Shown: positions 29,855 through 51,882, counted from the stretch's first letter. The stretch: 64,000 bases of DNA from Pantoea agglomerans NBRC 102470 (GCF_001598475.1 NZ_BCZA01000012.1:62001-126000); one strand, 5' to 3'. Program-made: numbers and translations. Notes: generated by a model not told the origin, from the sequence alone.

Positions 29855-29882
29855 GAAACTTCCCGATGTTATAAAGGTCGGA
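29855..29882 (+). promoter_or_regulatory. Candidate sigma-E promoter of fkpA
   Basis: GAAACTT (29855-29861), 16 bases, then TCGGA (29878-29882), close to the sigma-E elements GGAACTT and TCTGA, with one change in the -10. fkpA is a known sigma-E regulon member in E. coli. The distance to the fkpA start is about 115 bases. Confidence 0.5.
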
Positions 29883-29997
29883 GGTTAACCGGGTAATTAC
29901 ATTGTGGGAGTGTTCGACACTGCCACGTAAAGTTATAGTGTGGACCCTGAAGTCCGCAATGTTTCCCGAGGTTAGACGCTTCGGTTTTGGAGAATGG

Positions 29998-30843
29998 ATG
30001 AAATCACTGTTTAAAGTCACATTGTTAGCTACCACCATGGCTGTTGCGCTGAATGCTCCGCTGGCAATGGCGGCAGATACCGCTGCGGCGCCACAGGCTG
30101 CACCAGCCGCCGCGCCACAGTCTGCGCCTCAGGCACCGAAAAATGCTGCCTTCAAAGATGAAGACCAGCAGTCGGCCTACGCGCTGGGTGCTTCGCTGGG
30201 TCGCTACATGGACAACTCCCTGAAGGAGCAGGAAAAACTGGGCATCAAACTGGATAAGCAGCAGCTGATCGCTGGTGTTCAGGATGCATTTGGTGGCAAG
30301 AGCAAACTCTCTGATGAAGAGATTGAGCAGACGCTGCAATCCTTTGAAGGCCGCGTGAAAGGCGCAGCCTCAGCGAAAATGGAAAAAGATGCGAAAGAGA
30401 ACTCTGAAAAGGGCGAAGCTTACGCAACCAAATTTGCTAAAGAGAGCGGCGTGAAGAAAACCGAAAGCGGCCTGCTGTATAAAGTTGAGAAAGAGGGTAC
30501 CGGCGACGCACCTAAAGACAGCGATACTGTAGTGGTAAACTACAAAGGTACGCTGATTGACGGTACTGAATTCGATAACTCTTATACCCGTGGCGAGCCA
30601 CTTTCATTCCGTCTGGATGGTGTCATCCCGGGCTGGACTGAAGGTCTGAAGCACGTGAAGAAAGGCGGCAAGATCAAGCTGGTTATCCCACCAAATCTGG
30701 CTTACGGCAAAAATGGCGTTCCGGGCATCCCGGCTAACTCCACCCTGGTGTTTGATGTCGAGCTGCTTGATATCAAACCAGCGCCAAAGGCAGATGAAAA
30801 AGCACAGGCTCCAGCGCCTGCTGCTGCAGAAAAAGCGCAGTAA
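29998..30843 (+). CDS. fkpA: Periplasmic FKBP-type peptidyl-prolyl isomerase FkpA
   Basis: 281-residue periplasmic chaperone and prolyl isomerase. Signal peptide MKSLFKVTLLATTMAVALN with cleavage after AMA near residue 25, then an Ala/Pro-rich linker, a helical dimerisation domain (about 45-150), the FKBP domain (VVVNYKGTLIDGTEFDNSY; VIPPNLAYG near 240) and an Ala/Pro/Lys tail. It is about 11 residues longer than the E. coli protein because of the linker and tail. The start at 29998 is chosen over an upstream in-frame ATG because it gives the signal peptide. Confidence 0.95.
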   Translation: MKSLFKVTLLATTMAVALNAPLAMAADTAAAPQAAPAAAPQSAPQAPKNAAFKDEDQQSAYALGASLGRYMDNSLKEQEKLGIKLDKQQLIAGVQDAFGGKSKLSDEEIEQTLQSFEGRVKGAASAKMEKDAKENSEKGEAYATKFAKESGVKKTESGLLYKVEKEGTGDAPKDSDTVVVNYKGTLIDGTEFDNSYTRGEPLSFRLDGVIPGWTEGLKHVKKGGKIKLVIPPNLAYGKNGVPGIPANSTLVFDVELLDIKPAPKADEKAQAPAPAAAEKAQ

Positions 30844-30850
30844 TCTGCTG

Positions 30851-30880
30851 ACCGCCGCCTCCGGGCGGCGGTTTCATTTC
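30851..30880 (+). terminator. Terminator after fkpA
   Basis: A 9-bp GC stem (30851-30859 with 30864-30872), 4-base loop, then TTTCATTTC, 8 bases after the stop. Confidence 0.75.
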
Positions 30881-31009
30881 GGCTTCACGACAAACCTCTG
30901 GCATAAGCCGACGACATTTGCCAGACTAATGCCTGCCTAATTATCCCAATATTGAGTCTGCCCATAAGCCGCTGTGACAGGCTCCAGCCATTCAGGGTGA
31001 TACTCTTCA

Positions 31010-31732
31010 ATGTCTAATCCATTCAATCCGGGTGAACTGAGCGACTTCGATCTTCTGGAGCAGCGCCCGTTCGAACAAAGTGATTACGATATTCTGAAAT
31101 CGTACGAGGCTGTCGTGGATGGCCTGGCGATGTTGATCGGTTCGCATTGTGAAATTGTCCTGCATTCGCTTGAAGATCTTAAGTGTTCGGCCGTGCGTAT
31201 CGCTAATGGTGAACACACTGGACGTAAAGTCGGTTCGCCTATTACCGATTTAGCCCTGCGTATGCTGCATGATATGCATGGCGCGGACAGTAATGTCTCC
31301 CGTGCCTACTTCACACGTGCCAAAAGCGGCGTGCTGATGAAATCAGTCACGATTGCGATTCGTAACCGTCAGCAGCGGGTCATTGGCTTGCTCTGCATCA
31401 ACATGAACCTTGATGTGCCGTTCTCACAGATCATGTCGACCTTTATGCCGCCCGAGATGCAGCAGGTTGACTCCAACGTCAACTTCGCCAGTTCGGTAGA
31501 CGATCTGGTGATGCAGACGCTGGAGTTCACCATTGAAGAGGTGAGTGCTGATCGTAATGTATCGAACAACGCCAAGAATCGTCAGATTGTGCTGAACCTG
31601 TATGAGAAGGGGATCTTCGACATCAAGGATGCCATCAACCAGGTGGCCGATCGGCTGAATATTTCCAAACACACCGTCTATCTCTACATCCGTCAGTTTA
31701 AAAATGGCGACTTCCAGGGGCAGGAGCGGTAA
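31010..31732 (+). CDS. yheO: YheO-family PAS/HTH transcriptional regulator
   Basis: 240-residue protein with an N-terminal PAS-like YheO domain (residues about 20-140) and a C-terminal helix-turn-helix ([24 protein letters not shown] near 205-230). The targets are unknown in most species. Its stop overlaps the tusD start by one base, so it is the first gene of a yheO-tusDCB unit and may influence sulfur-relay expression. Confidence 0.93.
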   Translation: MSNPFNPGELSDFDLLEQRPFEQSDYDILKSYEAVVDGLAMLIGSHCEIVLHSLEDLKCSAVRIANGEHTGRKVGSPITDLALRMLHDMHGADSNVSRAYFTRAKSGVLMKSVTIAIRNRQQRVIGLLCINMNLDVPFSQIMSTFMPPEMQQVDSNVNFASSVDDLVMQTLEFTIEEVSADRNVSNNAKNRQIVLNLYEKGIFDIKDAINQVADRLNISKHTVYLYIRQFKNGDFQGQER

Positions 31733-32118
31733 TGCGTTACACCCTGCTGGTCACCGGACCGGCTTACGGTACGCAACAGGCGACCAGTGCCTGGCTGTTT
31801 GCCCGCGCACTGCTGACGGCAGGCCATCAGCTTGACAGCGTTTTCTTCTATCGCGAAGGGGTGCTGAACGCTAACCAACTGACGTCGCCCGCCAGTGATG
31901 AGTTTGATCTGGTGCGCGCGTGGCAGACATTGCATCAGGAGCAGGGTGTGGCACTGAATATTTGTGTGGCGGCCGCGCTGCGTCGTGGCGTCAGCGACCA
32001 GCAGGAAGCGGCACGACTCCAGCTGGCGGGCAGTAACCTGCAGCCGGGCTTTACCCTGAGTGGGCTGGGCGCGCTGGCGGAAGCGGCGCTGAGCTGTGAA
32101 CGCATGGTGCAGTTCTGA
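31732..32118 (+). CDS. tusD: tRNA 2-thiouridine sulfurtransferase subunit TusD
   Basis: 128-residue DsrE-family subunit of the TusBCD hexamer, which passes persulfide sulfur from TusA to TusE for 2-thiolation of tRNA wobble uridine by MnmA. The essential Cys78 is present ([13 protein letters not shown]). Overlaps tusC by one base. Confidence 0.95.
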   Translation: MRYTLLVTGPAYGTQQATSAWLFARALLTAGHQLDSVFFYREGVLNANQLTSPASDEFDLVRAWQTLHQEQGVALNICVAAALRRGVSDQQEAARLQLAGSNLQPGFTLSGLGALAEAALSCERMVQF

Positions 32119-32477
32119 TGAATCGGGTCGCGTTTGTCTTTACCCGGGCGCCGCACGGCAGCAGCGCAGGACGTGAGGGGCTGGATGCCGCGCTGGCCAC
32201 GGGCGCGCTCAGTGAGGATATCGGCCTGTTTTTTATCGGTGATGGCGTGCTGCAGCTTAATCTGCACCAGCAACCTGAGACGATTAAGAGCCGTCACTAT
32301 GCCGCGACCTTTGGCGTGCTGGCACTGTATGAGATTGAACACTGCTATCTCTGCCGGACATCGCTGATAGCGCGTGGATTAGAGGTTGACGCTGACCGGT
32401 TGCTGGATGTTACGCTACTGGACGCGCCGGCGCTGCGACAGACGCTGGCCAGCTACGATCGCATTCTTACTTTTTAA
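32118..32477 (+). CDS. tusC: tRNA 2-thiouridine synthesizing protein TusC
   Basis: 119-residue DsrF-like subunit of TusBCD ([29 protein letters not shown]). It has a structural role in the complex. The start overlaps the tusD stop (TGATG) and tusB follows after 9 bases. Confidence 0.95.
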   Translation: MNRVAFVFTRAPHGSSAGREGLDAALATGALSEDIGLFFIGDGVLQLNLHQQPETIKSRHYAATFGVLALYEIEHCYLCRTSLIARGLEVDADRLLDVTLLDAPALRQTLASYDRILTF

Positions 32478-32486
32478 GAGACGTTA

Positions 32487-32774
32487 ATGCTGCATACGTT
32501 ACTGCACTCACCGGCACACTGTGACCTTGAGAGCCTGCTTTTAATGGCGGGTGCGGGTGATGACCTGCTGCTGTTGCAGGATGGCGTGCTGGCCGCTTTA
32601 GCTGGCAGCCACGCATTGATGCGACTGTCAGAGAGCGAAGCGACGCTCTGGGTGCTGGACGAAGATGTCCAGGCTCGCGGTCTCGCTGGACAAATTTCGA
32701 CCCGTGTGCAGTCAGTAGACTATACTGGGTTTGTCACGCTAACGATCAGGCATCAGCAACAAATGGTCTGGTAA
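32487..32774 (+). CDS. tusB: tRNA 2-thiouridine synthesizing protein TusB
   Basis: 95-residue DsrH-like subunit of TusBCD (MLHTLLHSPAHCDLESLL). Length equals the E. coli protein. It is the last gene of the yheO-tus unit; the str promoter begins 22 bases later, so read-through into rpsL is possible. Confidence 0.95.
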   Translation: MLHTLLHSPAHCDLESLLLMAGAGDDLLLLQDGVLAALAGSHALMRLSESEATLWVLDEDVQARGLAGQISTRVQSVDYTGFVTLTIRHQQQMVW

Positions 32775-32796
32775 TCGGCTAAAACCTGGTTATTTC

Positions 32797-33840
<1,044 letters not shown>

Positions 33841-33906
33841 TCACCACGTAGTTGTTAAACCAGCGGGCGCTCAATCAGCCAACCCGCTGGGGTCGACTTA
33901 CCTTGA

Positions 33907-36045
<2,139 letters not shown>

Positions 36046-36101
36046 GCTACGGTTTAAATTTGAACTGATGCCTTCACCCAGATGGTGAAGGCACAACGTA
36101 A

Positions 36102-37298
<1,197 letters not shown>

Positions 37299-37343
37299 TT
37301 GTGATATCTGCTGTGGCTGTGTAAATGGCCACTGCAACACAGT

Positions 37344-37373
37344 AAAAAGAGCACTTCGGTGCTCTTTTTTTTT
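37344..37373 (+). terminator. Terminator of the str operon
   Basis: An 11-bp stem AAAAAGAGCAC/GTGCTCTTTTT with a TTCG tetraloop (37344-37354 with 37359-37369), followed by a long T run. Confidence 0.95.
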
Positions 37374-37408
37374 GCTCTGAAAACGCCATAACCCTGCAAA
37401 GGGTGGGT

Positions 37409-37437
37409 TTGAAATAAAAACGATTCGCATTTACACT
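37409..37437 (+). promoter_or_regulatory. bfd promoter with overlapping Fur box candidate
   Basis: TTGAAA (37409-37414), 17-base spacer, TACACT (37432-37437). The 19 bases at 37416-37434 match the Fur consensus GATAATGATAATCATTATC at 11 positions and cover the spacer and the start of the -10, the position expected for Fur-Fe2+ repression. bfd is repressed by Fur in E. coli. Confidence 0.5.
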
Positions 37438-37469
37438 ATGTACAGAAAATGTACCCGAGTGATGAATCA

Positions 37470-37664
37470 ATGTACGTCTGCCTGTGTAATGCCATCAGTG
37501 ATAAAACCCTTCGTGAAGTCGTGCGTCGCTATCAGCCCAAATCTATTCAGCAACTGCGCCAGCTTGTGCCGGTCGGCAAGCAATGCGGCAAATGCATTCG
37601 TGCTGCGCGTGAAATTATGGATGAAGAGATGCAGCATGCACCACTCTACAAAGAGATAGCCTGA
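37470..37664 (+). CDS. bfd: Bacterioferritin-associated ferredoxin
   Basis: 64-residue [2Fe-2S] protein that reduces the bacterioferritin core to release iron. The four Cys ligands are Cys4, Cys6, Cys39 and Cys42 (YVCLC; KQCGKC). The start at 37470 ([10 protein letters not shown]) matches the family; a 7-codon longer frame is rejected. It sits directly before bfr, and its promoter carries a Fur box candidate, so it should be made under low iron. Confidence 0.95.
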   Translation: MYVCLCNAISDKTLREVVRRYQPKSIQQLRQLVPVGKQCGKCIRAAREIMDEEMQHAPLYKEIA

Positions 37665-37764
37665 CCGACGATCGGTGCGTGAATACCCACAATATCTGTC
37701 GCGTTTTTTTGACTTCTTTTTAACCGCATCTACGCTCTAATAAACCAGACGCGGAGGGTTAACA

Positions 37765-38238
37765 ATGAAGGGCGATATCAAAGTTATCAGTCATCTCAAC
37801 AAACTGCTTGGAAATGAACTGGTTGCTATCAATCAGTACTTTCTTCATGCGCGCATGTTCAAAAACTGGGGTCTGACGCGCCTCAATGATGTGGAATACC
37901 ATGAATCAATCGATGAGATGAAACATGCCGATAAATATATTGAGCGTATTCTTTTCCTTGAAGGGATCCCAAATCTTCAGGATCTGGGACGGCTCCGTAT
38001 CGGTGAAGATGTTGAAGAGATGCTGAGTTCAGACCTGAATCTGGAGCTGGAGGGCGCGAAAGACCTACGTGAAGCTATCTCCTATGCTGACAAAGTGCAT
38101 GACTATGTCAGCCGTGACATGATGATTGAAATCCTGGCTGATGAGGAACATCACATCGACTGGATTGAGACGGAACTTGAGTTAATCCAGAAGATGGGCA
38201 TCCAGAACTATCTGCAGGCTCAAATCAAACAAGAGTGA
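37765..38238 (+). CDS. bfr: Bacterioferritin
   Basis: 157-residue haem-containing ferritin that stores iron as a ferric core in a 24-subunit shell. Met52 is the haem ligand between subunits, and ferroxidase ligands Glu18, Glu51 and His54 are in place, with the later EEHHIDW block near 127-132 completing the centre. SD GGAGG precedes it. Its 3' end overlaps the convergent prepilin peptidase gene by 14 bases. Confidence 0.97.
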   Translation: MKGDIKVISHLNKLLGNELVAINQYFLHARMFKNWGLTRLNDVEYHESIDEMKHADKYIERILFLEGIPNLQDLGRLRIGEDVEEMLSSDLNLELEGAKDLREAISYADKVHDYVSRDMMIEILADEEHHIDWIETELELIQKMGIQNYLQAQIKQE

Positions 38239-38998
38239 ATCGGGTCTGCAGCACTATCGTTACCCAGCCCGCAATGGCCAGGAATGGGCCAAACGGCAGC
38301 GGGCTGTCCCCCTGAATAAAACCCCGCAGTTGCAGCATCACGATCGACGTCAGCGCCATAACGGTGGCACTCAACGCAATCCAGGGTAATGCCTGCCAGC
38401 CACAGCAGGCACCTAACGCTGCGAAGAGCTTGATATCGCCATAACCTAATCCCTCGTACCCCCGCATCTGCCGATAGCTCCAGGCGAGCAGCCACAACGC
38501 ACAGTAGCCCGCCACAGCACCCCATATCGCCGTTGTTTCGGTTCCGGACAGCGTGGCATGGAATAATCCAGACCAGATCAGCAGATAATTGAGCGGGTCA
38601 GGTATACAGAAGTGGCGACGATCGATGGCAGCCACGAGCAGCAAGAGGCCGGAGGCAGTAATAATAAAAATAGCCTCCGCAGAGTGGTCAAAACTCTGCA
38701 GCACCAGCAGGCACAGAAGGGCAAACAGCCATTCAATGACAACGCTTTCTGCGCCGAACGCGCGATGACAGAAGCGACACCGCCCTTTTAAGCCAGGCCA
38801 GCTTATTAACGGCAGCGCATCTCGCCACAGCAGGCGCTGCTGGCAATGATTACAGTGCGAACCCGGAAAGCAGAGTAGGGCAAACCATTGAGCGGGTGAG
38901 AGGGCGGGGGTGAAGCGCTGGCTGGTCAGCGAAAGAAAGCTTCCCAATGCACCTCCGCCTGCGAGTGCAGCAATGTGAGTTATCAGAGTGGGCGACAT
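38225..38998 (-). CDS. gspO: Prepilin peptidase / N-methyltransferase (A24 family), GspO-like
   Basis: 257-residue integral membrane aspartic protease that cleaves and N-methylates type IV pilin-like pseudopilins. The zinc-type cysteines of the cytoplasmic loop (Cys49, Cys52, Cys74, Cys77) and the catalytic Asp126 ([12 protein letters not shown]) and Asp188 (GYGDIK) are visible. In E. coli gspO also lies next to bfr but is followed by the gsp type II secretion cluster; here none of those genes is present, so its substrates must be encoded elsewhere. Confidence 0.92.
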   Translation of the reverse strand: MSPTLITHIAALAGGGALGSFLSLTSQRFTPALSPAQWFALLCFPGSHCNHCQQRLLWRDALPLISWPGLKGRCRFCHRAFGAESVVIEWLFALLCLLVLQSFDHSAEAIFIITASGLLLLVAAIDRRHFCIPDPLNYLLIWSGLFHATLSGTETTAIWGAVAGYCALWLLAWSYRQMRGYEGLGYGDIKLFAALGACCGWQALPWIALSATVMALTSIVMLQLRGFIQGDSPLPFGPFLAIAGWVTIVLQTRFTLV

Positions 38999-39182
38999 GA
39001 TTATGCTCCGGACGAAAGGTTAGATGCACTCTCGTGGGCAACGGGTTCTGTGTCACCTATGAATGAAGAAGGGCGGAAACAGACTCACAACTGAATAACT
39101 GATTTATCAGTGATACGGCAGTGCAATGCGACGCACGCTTCACGAACCGGCCACAATTTAATGGGTAAAACCTCAACACGGG

Positions 39183-39210
39183 TTGCTTCCTGAACAGATT
39201 TACGTATAAT
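39183..39210 (+). promoter_or_regulatory. S10 operon promoter
   Basis: TTGCTT (39183-39188), 16-base spacer, and a perfect TATAAT (39205-39210) followed by GCGCGGG, a discriminator typical of ribosomal protein promoters under growth-rate and ppGpp control. The bases from 38999 to 39182 hold no gene I can see. Confidence 0.88.
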
Positions 39211-39216
39211 GCGCGG

Positions 39217-39703
<487 letters not shown>

Positions 39704-39723
39704 TCAGGTCATCGAGCGATTGA

Positions 39724-42119
<2,396 letters not shown>

Positions 42120-42132
42120 TATTAGAGGATAA

Positions 42133-42414
<282 letters not shown>

Positions 42415-42418
42415 GTAG

Positions 42419-44344
<1,926 letters not shown>

Positions 44345-44365
44345 TAAGAATCGTTTTTTCTGAGG

Positions 44366-44397
44366 AAACCCTCTGCTTCGGCAGGGGGTTTTTTTTT
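44366..44397 (+). terminator. Terminator of the S10 operon
   Basis: An 11-bp stem (44366-44376 with 44381-44391, one T-G pair), TTCG tetraloop, then nine or so T. It ends S10 operon transcription before the inserted amidohydrolase gene. Confidence 0.93.
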
Positions 44398-44564
44398 GCC
44401 TGCGATTCGGGCTTGATCCATTTGTGCCCGTGGCAATACGGATTTGATGGTGCTCACAAATTCAGGGGCTTGCAGGGATTAAGCTGCCTCTCTTCAGGCG
44501 AGGTGGCCTGAAAACGCCAGGCTATAAACGCCGGGGTTATCATAACTGTACAAGGAAATGTGCC

Positions 44565-46055
44565 GTGAAAATGGAGAGTCATGACCGCTTACGCCGGTCA
44601 CTGTTAAAATTGCCACTGTTAGCTGCGTTACCTGCGATTAGCTCTGCCAAAAGCTTGCCGCTATTATCGGGTAACACACAACCACTACCCACAGGCAATA
44701 GCATGGAACGAACTCTGTTACTGAAGAATGCTGAATGTGTGGTCTGCATGGATGCTGACCGTAGGGAAATAGGTAACGCCTCTATTCTGATAAAAGGAAA
44801 TAAGATCCTTGCAGTCGGGGAAGCACGCTCGTTACCTGATAGCGCGGATGAGATCATCGATCTGCGAGGACATATTGTCATCCCTGGCCTGATCAATACG
44901 CATCACCACATGTATCAGAGCCTGACCCGCGCTATTCCTGCAGTGCAAAACGGCGAGCTCTTTAACTGGCTGACCCACCTCTATCCACTGTGGCAGAATC
45001 TGACGCCTGAGATGATTCATATCTCAACACAGATCTCCATGGCCGAGTTAATGCTCTCCGGCTGCACCACTACCAGTGACCATCTCTACGTCTACCCGAA
45101 TGGCTGTAAGCTTGACGACAGTATTGAGGCTGCAGCCTTAATGGGCATGCGTTTCCATGCGAGCCGGGGCAGCATGAGCGTCGGTAAGTCCCTGGGTGGC
45201 TTACCACCCGATGCGCTGGTAGAGGATGAAGCCGCCATTCTTAAAGATACGCAGCGTGTGATTGAGCGCTACCATGATGACAGCCACGGTTCGATGTTAC
45301 GCATCGTGGTTGCGCCATGTTCGCCGTTTTCAGTCAGCCGTGAGCTGATGAAGCAATCCGCAGCGATGGCACGCAGCTTCAATGTCTCTATGCATACCCA
45401 TCTGGCGGAGAACGACAGCGATATTCGTTATAGCCGTGAAAAATTCAATATGACGCCAGCACAGTATGTTGAAGACCTCGGCTGGGTAGGACCGGATGTC
45501 TGGCATGCACACTGCGTCAAACTGGATCAGCATGGCATAGAACTCTTTGCACGTACCGGTACCGGCGTCGCGCACTGTCCCTGCTCGAACATGCGTCTCG
45601 GTTCCGGTATTGCGCCGATACGCCATATGTGTGATGCCGGCGTACACGTGGGTATGGGTGTGGATGGCTCAGCCTCCAATGACAGCTCAGACATGATGGC
45701 CGAAGTTCGTCAGGCGATGCTTCTGCAACGCGTTGGCTTCGGCCCGGATGCGATGACGGCACGTCAGGCACTGGAACTGGCGACGCTGGGTGGAGCAAAG
45801 GTGCTAAACCGCGATGATGTGGGCACCATTGCGCCGGGCATGATGGCCGATCTGGCCATTTTTGACCTGAATCGAATTGGACTTGCCGGGGCAGGGCACG
45901 ATCCTGTAGCCGCCCTGGTGTTCTGTAATCCGGGACAGGTTGCCTATAGCATCATTAACGGAAAAGTCCGGGTACGGGACGGACAAGTGGCCGGAATTGA
46001 ACTGCCAGCCGTGTTGCGTCAGCATAACCAACTGGCCAGGAAACTGGCTGGTTGA
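44565..46055 (+). CDS. Probable secreted (Tat) amidohydrolase of the 8-oxoguanine deaminase / hydroxyatrazine hydrolase group
   Basis: 496-residue metal-dependent amidohydrolase. Metal-site motifs: HHH at 113-115 (HxH), the THLAEND segment, HAHCVKLDQHG, and Asp in GVDGSASNDSSD; the block HHHMYQSLTRAIP...LFNWLTHLYPLW is typical of 8-oxoguanine deaminase and hydroxyatrazine-type hydrolases. Residues 1-28 look like a Tat signal (twin Arg at 10-11 in RRSLLK, then a hydrophobic stretch to SSA). GTG start with AAGGA eight bases upstream; a Met at residue 47 could give a cytosolic form. The true substrate is unknown. It sits between the S10 and spc operons. Confidence 0.85.
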   Translation: MKMESHDRLRRSLLKLPLLAALPAISSAKSLPLLSGNTQPLPTGNSMERTLLLKNAECVVCMDADRREIGNASILIKGNKILAVGEARSLPDSADEIIDLRGHIVIPGLINTHHHMYQSLTRAIPAVQNGELFNWLTHLYPLWQNLTPEMIHISTQISMAELMLSGCTTTSDHLYVYPNGCKLDDSIEAAALMGMRFHASRGSMSVGKSLGGLPPDALVEDEAAILKDTQRVIERYHDDSHGSMLRIVVAPCSPFSVSRELMKQSAAMARSFNVSMHTHLAENDSDIRYSREKFNMTPAQYVEDLGWVGPDVWHAHCVKLDQHGIELFARTGTGVAHCPCSNMRLGSGIAPIRHMCDAGVHVGMGVDGSASNDSSDMMAEVRQAMLLQRVGFGPDAMTARQALELATLGGAKVLNRDDVGTIAPGMMADLAIFDLNRIGLAGAGHDPVAALVFCNPGQVAYSIINGKVRVRDGQVAGIELPAVLRQHNQLARKLAG

Positions 46056-46106
46056 GTCAGAAGGGCACTTTATTTGGGAGGCGACGAAAAATAAGGCAGA
46101 TTACAT

Positions 46107-46135
46107 TTGCTACTGTTCGCACTATTCCCTAGAAT
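46107..46135 (+). promoter_or_regulatory. Sigma-70-like promoter between the amidohydrolase and the spc operon
   Basis: TTGCTA (46107-46112), 17-base spacer, TAGAAT (46130-46135). Transcription would begin near 46142 and meet the terminator at 46167-46194 after roughly 50 bases. It could make a short RNA or add an attenuated input to spc. Confidence 0.6.
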
Positions 46136-46166
46136 ACGCCCTCCCTGTCATCAGGGGAAATCAGCG

Positions 46167-46194
46167 GCTCGATTGAGAGCCGTTTATTTTTTCT
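46167..46194 (+). terminator. Terminator upstream of the spc promoter
   Basis: CGGCTC/GAGCCG stem (46167-46172 with 46179-46184), 6-base loop, then TTTATTTTTT. The sequence GAGCCG-TTTATTTTTTCTACCC is also found before the E. coli spc promoter, so it is probably ancestral, not part of the inserted gene. Confidence 0.8.
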
Positions 46195-46222
46195 ACCCAT
46201 CTGTGAGAACCGGTGTTACAAT
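46192..46222 (+). promoter_or_regulatory. spc operon promoter
   Basis: -10 TACAAT at 46217-46222 inside CGGTGTTACAATGCCGCGCC, which corresponds to the E. coli Pspc -10 region (TATAAT there). The -35 is poor (TTTCTA or TTCTAC near 46192-46198, 18-19 base spacer). The leader to rplN (GTAGTAGTTGACATTAGCGG) is also as in E. coli. Confidence 0.8.
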
Positions 46223-46291
46223 GCCGCGCCCTCAATTATGGGGCTTTCTAACGACCTGAGGTTTAGGTCCCGAAGTAGTAGTTGACATTAG

Positions 46292-47554
<1,263 letters not shown>

Positions 47555-47559
47555 GGTAG

Positions 47560-47874
<315 letters not shown>

Positions 47875-47888
47875 TTGTCACCAATTGA

Positions 47889-49209
<1,321 letters not shown>

Positions 49210-49214
49210 GGTAG

Positions 49215-50347
<1,133 letters not shown>

Positions 50348-50354
50348 GTAGCAG

Positions 50355-51686
50355 ATGGCTAAACAACCGGGATTAGATTTTCAAAGTGCCAAGGGTGGCT
50401 TTGGTGAGCTGAAACGCAGACTGCTGTTTGTAATCGGCGCACTCATTGTCTTCCGTATTGGCTCTTTTATTCCAATCCCTGGTATTGATGCCACTGTACT
50501 TGCCAAACTGCTTGAGCAACAGCGTGGCACCATCATTGAAATGTTTAACATGTTCTCTGGTGGTGCTCTGAGCCGTGCTTCTATCTTCGCACTGGGCATC
50601 ATGCCGTATATTTCGGCATCGATTATCATCCAGTTATTAACGGTGGTTCATCCAGCGTTAGCGGAAATTAAGAAAGAAGGGGAGGCTGGCCGTCGTAAGA
50701 TTAGCCAGTACACCCGATACGGTACGTTGGTATTGGCCATATTTCAGTCGATCGGTATTGCTACCGGTCTGCCGAATATGCCAGGGATGCAAGGCCTGGT
50801 AATGAATCCAGGCTTTGCTTTCTACTTTACCGCTGTTGTGAGTCTGGTCTCAGGAACGATGTTCCTGATGTGGCTGGGCGAACAGATTACTGAACGTGGT
50901 ATCGGTAACGGTATTTCGATCATTATCTTCGCAGGTATCGTTGCGGGTCTCCCGCCGGCCATTGGCCATACCATCGAGCAAGCGCGGCAAGGCGACCTGC
51001 ACTTCCTTCTGTTGCTGTTGGTTGCAGTACTCGTATTCGCAGTGACCTTCTTTGTTATCTTTGTTGAACGTGGTCAACGCCGCATTGTGGTGAACTACGC
51101 AAAACGTCAGCAAGGTCGTCGCGTTTACGCTGCACAGAGCACACATTTACCGTTGAAAGTGAACATGGCAGGCGTCATTCCAGCCATCTTTGCTTCCAGC
51201 ATTATTCTGTTCCCGGCAACGATTGCATCGTGGTTTGGGGGCGGTACCGGTTGGAACTGGCTGACAACAATTTCGCTGTATTTGCAGCCAGGACAGCCGC
51301 TTTATGTGCTACTCTATGCGACTGCAATCATCTTCTTCTGTTTCTTCTATACGGCGTTGGTTTTCAACCCACGTGAAACAGCAGATAACCTGAAGAAGTC
51401 TGGTGCATTCGTACCGGGAATTCGTCCGGGAGAGCAAACGGCGAAGTATATTGATAAAGTAATGACGCGATTGACCTTAATCGGCGCTCTCTACATTACG
51501 TTTATCTGCCTTATCCCGGAGTTCATGCGTGATGCGATGAAGGTTCCCTTCTACTTTGGCGGTACTTCACTGCTTATCGTAGTTGTCGTCATCATGGACT
51601 TTATGGCTCAAGTGCAAACTCTGATGATGTCAAGTCAGTACGAGTCGGCACTGAAGAAAGCTAACCTGAAAGGCTACGGCCGTTAA
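50355..51686 (+). CDS. secY: Protein translocase subunit SecY
   Basis: 443-residue core of the SecYEG channel for protein export and membrane insertion, with ten transmembrane helices. The plug region follows TM1, and the cytosolic C5 loop near residue 350 ([20 protein letters not shown]) binds SecA and ribosomes. Length equals E. coli SecY. It lies in the spc operon, tying export capacity to ribosome output. Confidence 0.98.
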   Translation: MAKQPGLDFQSAKGGFGELKRRLLFVIGALIVFRIGSFIPIPGIDATVLAKLLEQQRGTIIEMFNMFSGGALSRASIFALGIMPYISASIIIQLLTVVHPALAEIKKEGEAGRRKISQYTRYGTLVLAIFQSIGIATGLPNMPGMQGLVMNPGFAFYFTAVVSLVSGTMFLMWLGEQITERGIGNGISIIIFAGIVAGLPPAIGHTIEQARQGDLHFLLLLLVAVLVFAVTFFVIFVERGQRRIVVNYAKRQQGRRVYAAQSTHLPLKVNMAGVIPAIFASSIILFPATIASWFGGGTGWNWLTTISLYLQPGQPLYVLLYATAIIFFCFFYTALVFNPRETADNLKKSGAFVPGIRPGEQTAKYIDKVMTRLTLIGALYITFICLIPEFMRDAMKVPFYFGGTSLLIVVVVIMDFMAQVQTLMMSSQYESALKKANLKGYGR

Positions 51687-51718
51687 TTCAGTTGGTTGAG
51701 AAGTTACGGAGAGTAAAA

Positions 51719-51835
51719 ATGAAAGTTCGTGCTTCCGTCAAGAGATTATGTCGTAACTGCAAAATCATTCGTCGCGACGGTGTCGTCCGTGTGATCTGCA
51801 GCGCCGAGCCAAAGCATAAACAGCGCCAAGGCTGA
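51719..51835 (+). CDS. rpmJ: 50S ribosomal protein L36
   Basis: 38-residue protein ([20 protein letters not shown] ... HKQRQG) with the zinc-ribbon ligands CxxC at 11-14, Cys27 and His33: the zinc-containing C+ type. Last gene of the spc operon, 32 bases after secY. Confidence 0.97.
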   Translation: MKVRASVKRLCRNCKIIRRDGVVRVICSAEPKHKQRQG

Positions 51836-51853
51836 TTTTGTCACATATTTTTC

Positions 51854-51882
51854 TTGCAAAGTCGGGTTGAGCTGGCTAGATT
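51854..51882 (+). promoter_or_regulatory. alpha operon promoter
   Basis: TTGCAA (51854-51859), 17-base spacer, TAGATT (51877-51882). The -10 overlaps an inverted repeat CTGGCTA/TAGCCAG, as in the nearly identical E. coli sequence. It lies 18 bases after rpmJ. Confidence 0.75.

Noticed and set aside
45940..46176. ORF of 78 codons across the amidohydrolase end and the spc promoter
   Set aside because: Out of frame with the amidohydrolase and running into the terminator; no ribosome site.
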